DNA of 64,000 bases. Origin: Enoplosus armatus (Eukaryota; Chordata; Actinopteri; Centrarchiformes; Enoplosidae). Both the position numbers and the translations under genes were made by a program. The notes beneath the pieces were generated by a model. That model ran no database searches, had not been told where the DNA came from, and was given only the letters and a program-made list of their open reading frames with translations. Location: positions 20,392,501 through 20,456,500 of the forward strand of contig NC_092186.1 of NCBI RefSeq assembly GCF_043641665.1. Direction: 5' to 3'. Below, one piece after another: positions 63,600 to 64,000 of the stretch (the stretch's first letter is position 1; each line of letters begins with the position of its first letter).

Positions 63600-63964
63600 T
63601 CCACGGTATGCACATAACGATTATTTTGTTATTGATTCATCTATCATTTTTTTGATTAACTGATTGTTAAGTCTATAAAATAGTGTAAATTGCCCAGCAC
63701 ACATTGCCAGAGCCAAATGTCAAGTCCTAAAATTACTTGTTATGTCAAAAAGGAAAAGACATGGAGTTTTCAAGATATAAAACAGAGAAAAGTAGCAAAT
63801 TCTCACTTTTGAGAAACTTCAAGGTGGAGAATATTTGGGATTTCAATTAAGTGATTAATTGTTGAGTCATTTTTTCAAACAAAAAGGCCAAATATTCTCT
63901 GGTTCCAGCTTTTCAAACATGGAGATTGGATGCTTTCTTTTGTCATGTGTGATAGTAAACTGAA
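63600..63964. repeat. dispersed repeat, family B copy
   Basis: Contains TGATTAACTGATTGTTAAGT, 'ATTAATTGTTGAGTCATTTT' and 'CTCTGGTTCCAGCTTTTCAA', the family B wording, and appears partly duplicated within itself. Confidence 0.6.
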
Positions 63965-64000
63965 TATCTTTTAGTTTTCGACTGTTAGCTGAACAAACCA

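Overview
This window is vertebrate nuclear DNA, almost certainly from a percomorph (spiny-rayed) teleost. Genes are split into many short exons with GT-AG introns. Intergenic and intronic DNA is AT-rich, with long CA/GT/TA microsatellites and several short interspersed repeat families that recur many times here. Five protein-coding genes can be reconstructed exon by exon with reading phase closing at every junction: plvap (minus, 9 coding exons, 421 aa), babam1/MERIT40 (minus, 8 coding exons, 379 aa), ushbp1 (plus, 14 exons, 704 aa), nr2f6 (plus, 5 exons, 406 aa) and a full-length occludin, ocln (minus, 8 coding exons, 546 aa).

Layout: 1-3.5 kb gene-free; 3.5-9.7 kb plvap; 10-13.2 kb repeats; 13.3-16.6 kb babam1 with an ETS-rich promoter; 17.9-24.8 kb ushbp1, head-to-head with babam1; 24.8-39.4 kb a 14.6 kb gene-poor interval, with repeats and two exon-like or regulatory-looking islands; 39.4-47.7 kb nr2f6; 48.6-62.7 kb ocln, tail-to-tail with nr2f6; the last 1.3 kb is ocln 5' intron or upstream DNA.

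The gene set matches human 19p13.11 (PLVAP, BABAM1, USHBP1, OCEL1, NR2F6). The notable point is that the occludin-family gene here is not the short, MARVEL-less OCEL1 of mammals but a complete four-transmembrane occludin. Three of the genes (ocln, nr2f6, ushbp1) have paralogs on human chromosome 5q (OCLN, NR2F1, MCC), so the block looks like one half of a vertebrate whole-genome-duplication paralogon.

Functionally, plvap (endothelial diaphragms), ushbp1 (reported endothelial-enriched, harmonin-PDZ ligand) and ocln (tight junctions) are vascular or epithelial barrier genes. nr2f6 is an orphan nuclear receptor and babam1 a DNA-repair/deubiquitinase scaffold. They are not an operon; any co-regulation would be through shared chromatin. 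I found no bacterial-type system, CRISPR array, tRNA, rRNA or viral gene. The most unusual items are the occludin at the OCEL1 position, a GC-AG intron in ushbp1, very small exons (6, 9, 25, 42 nt), a 25-bp copy of nr2f6 coding sequence inside an nr2f6 intron, and a foldback element in the probable distal 3' UTR of nr2f6.
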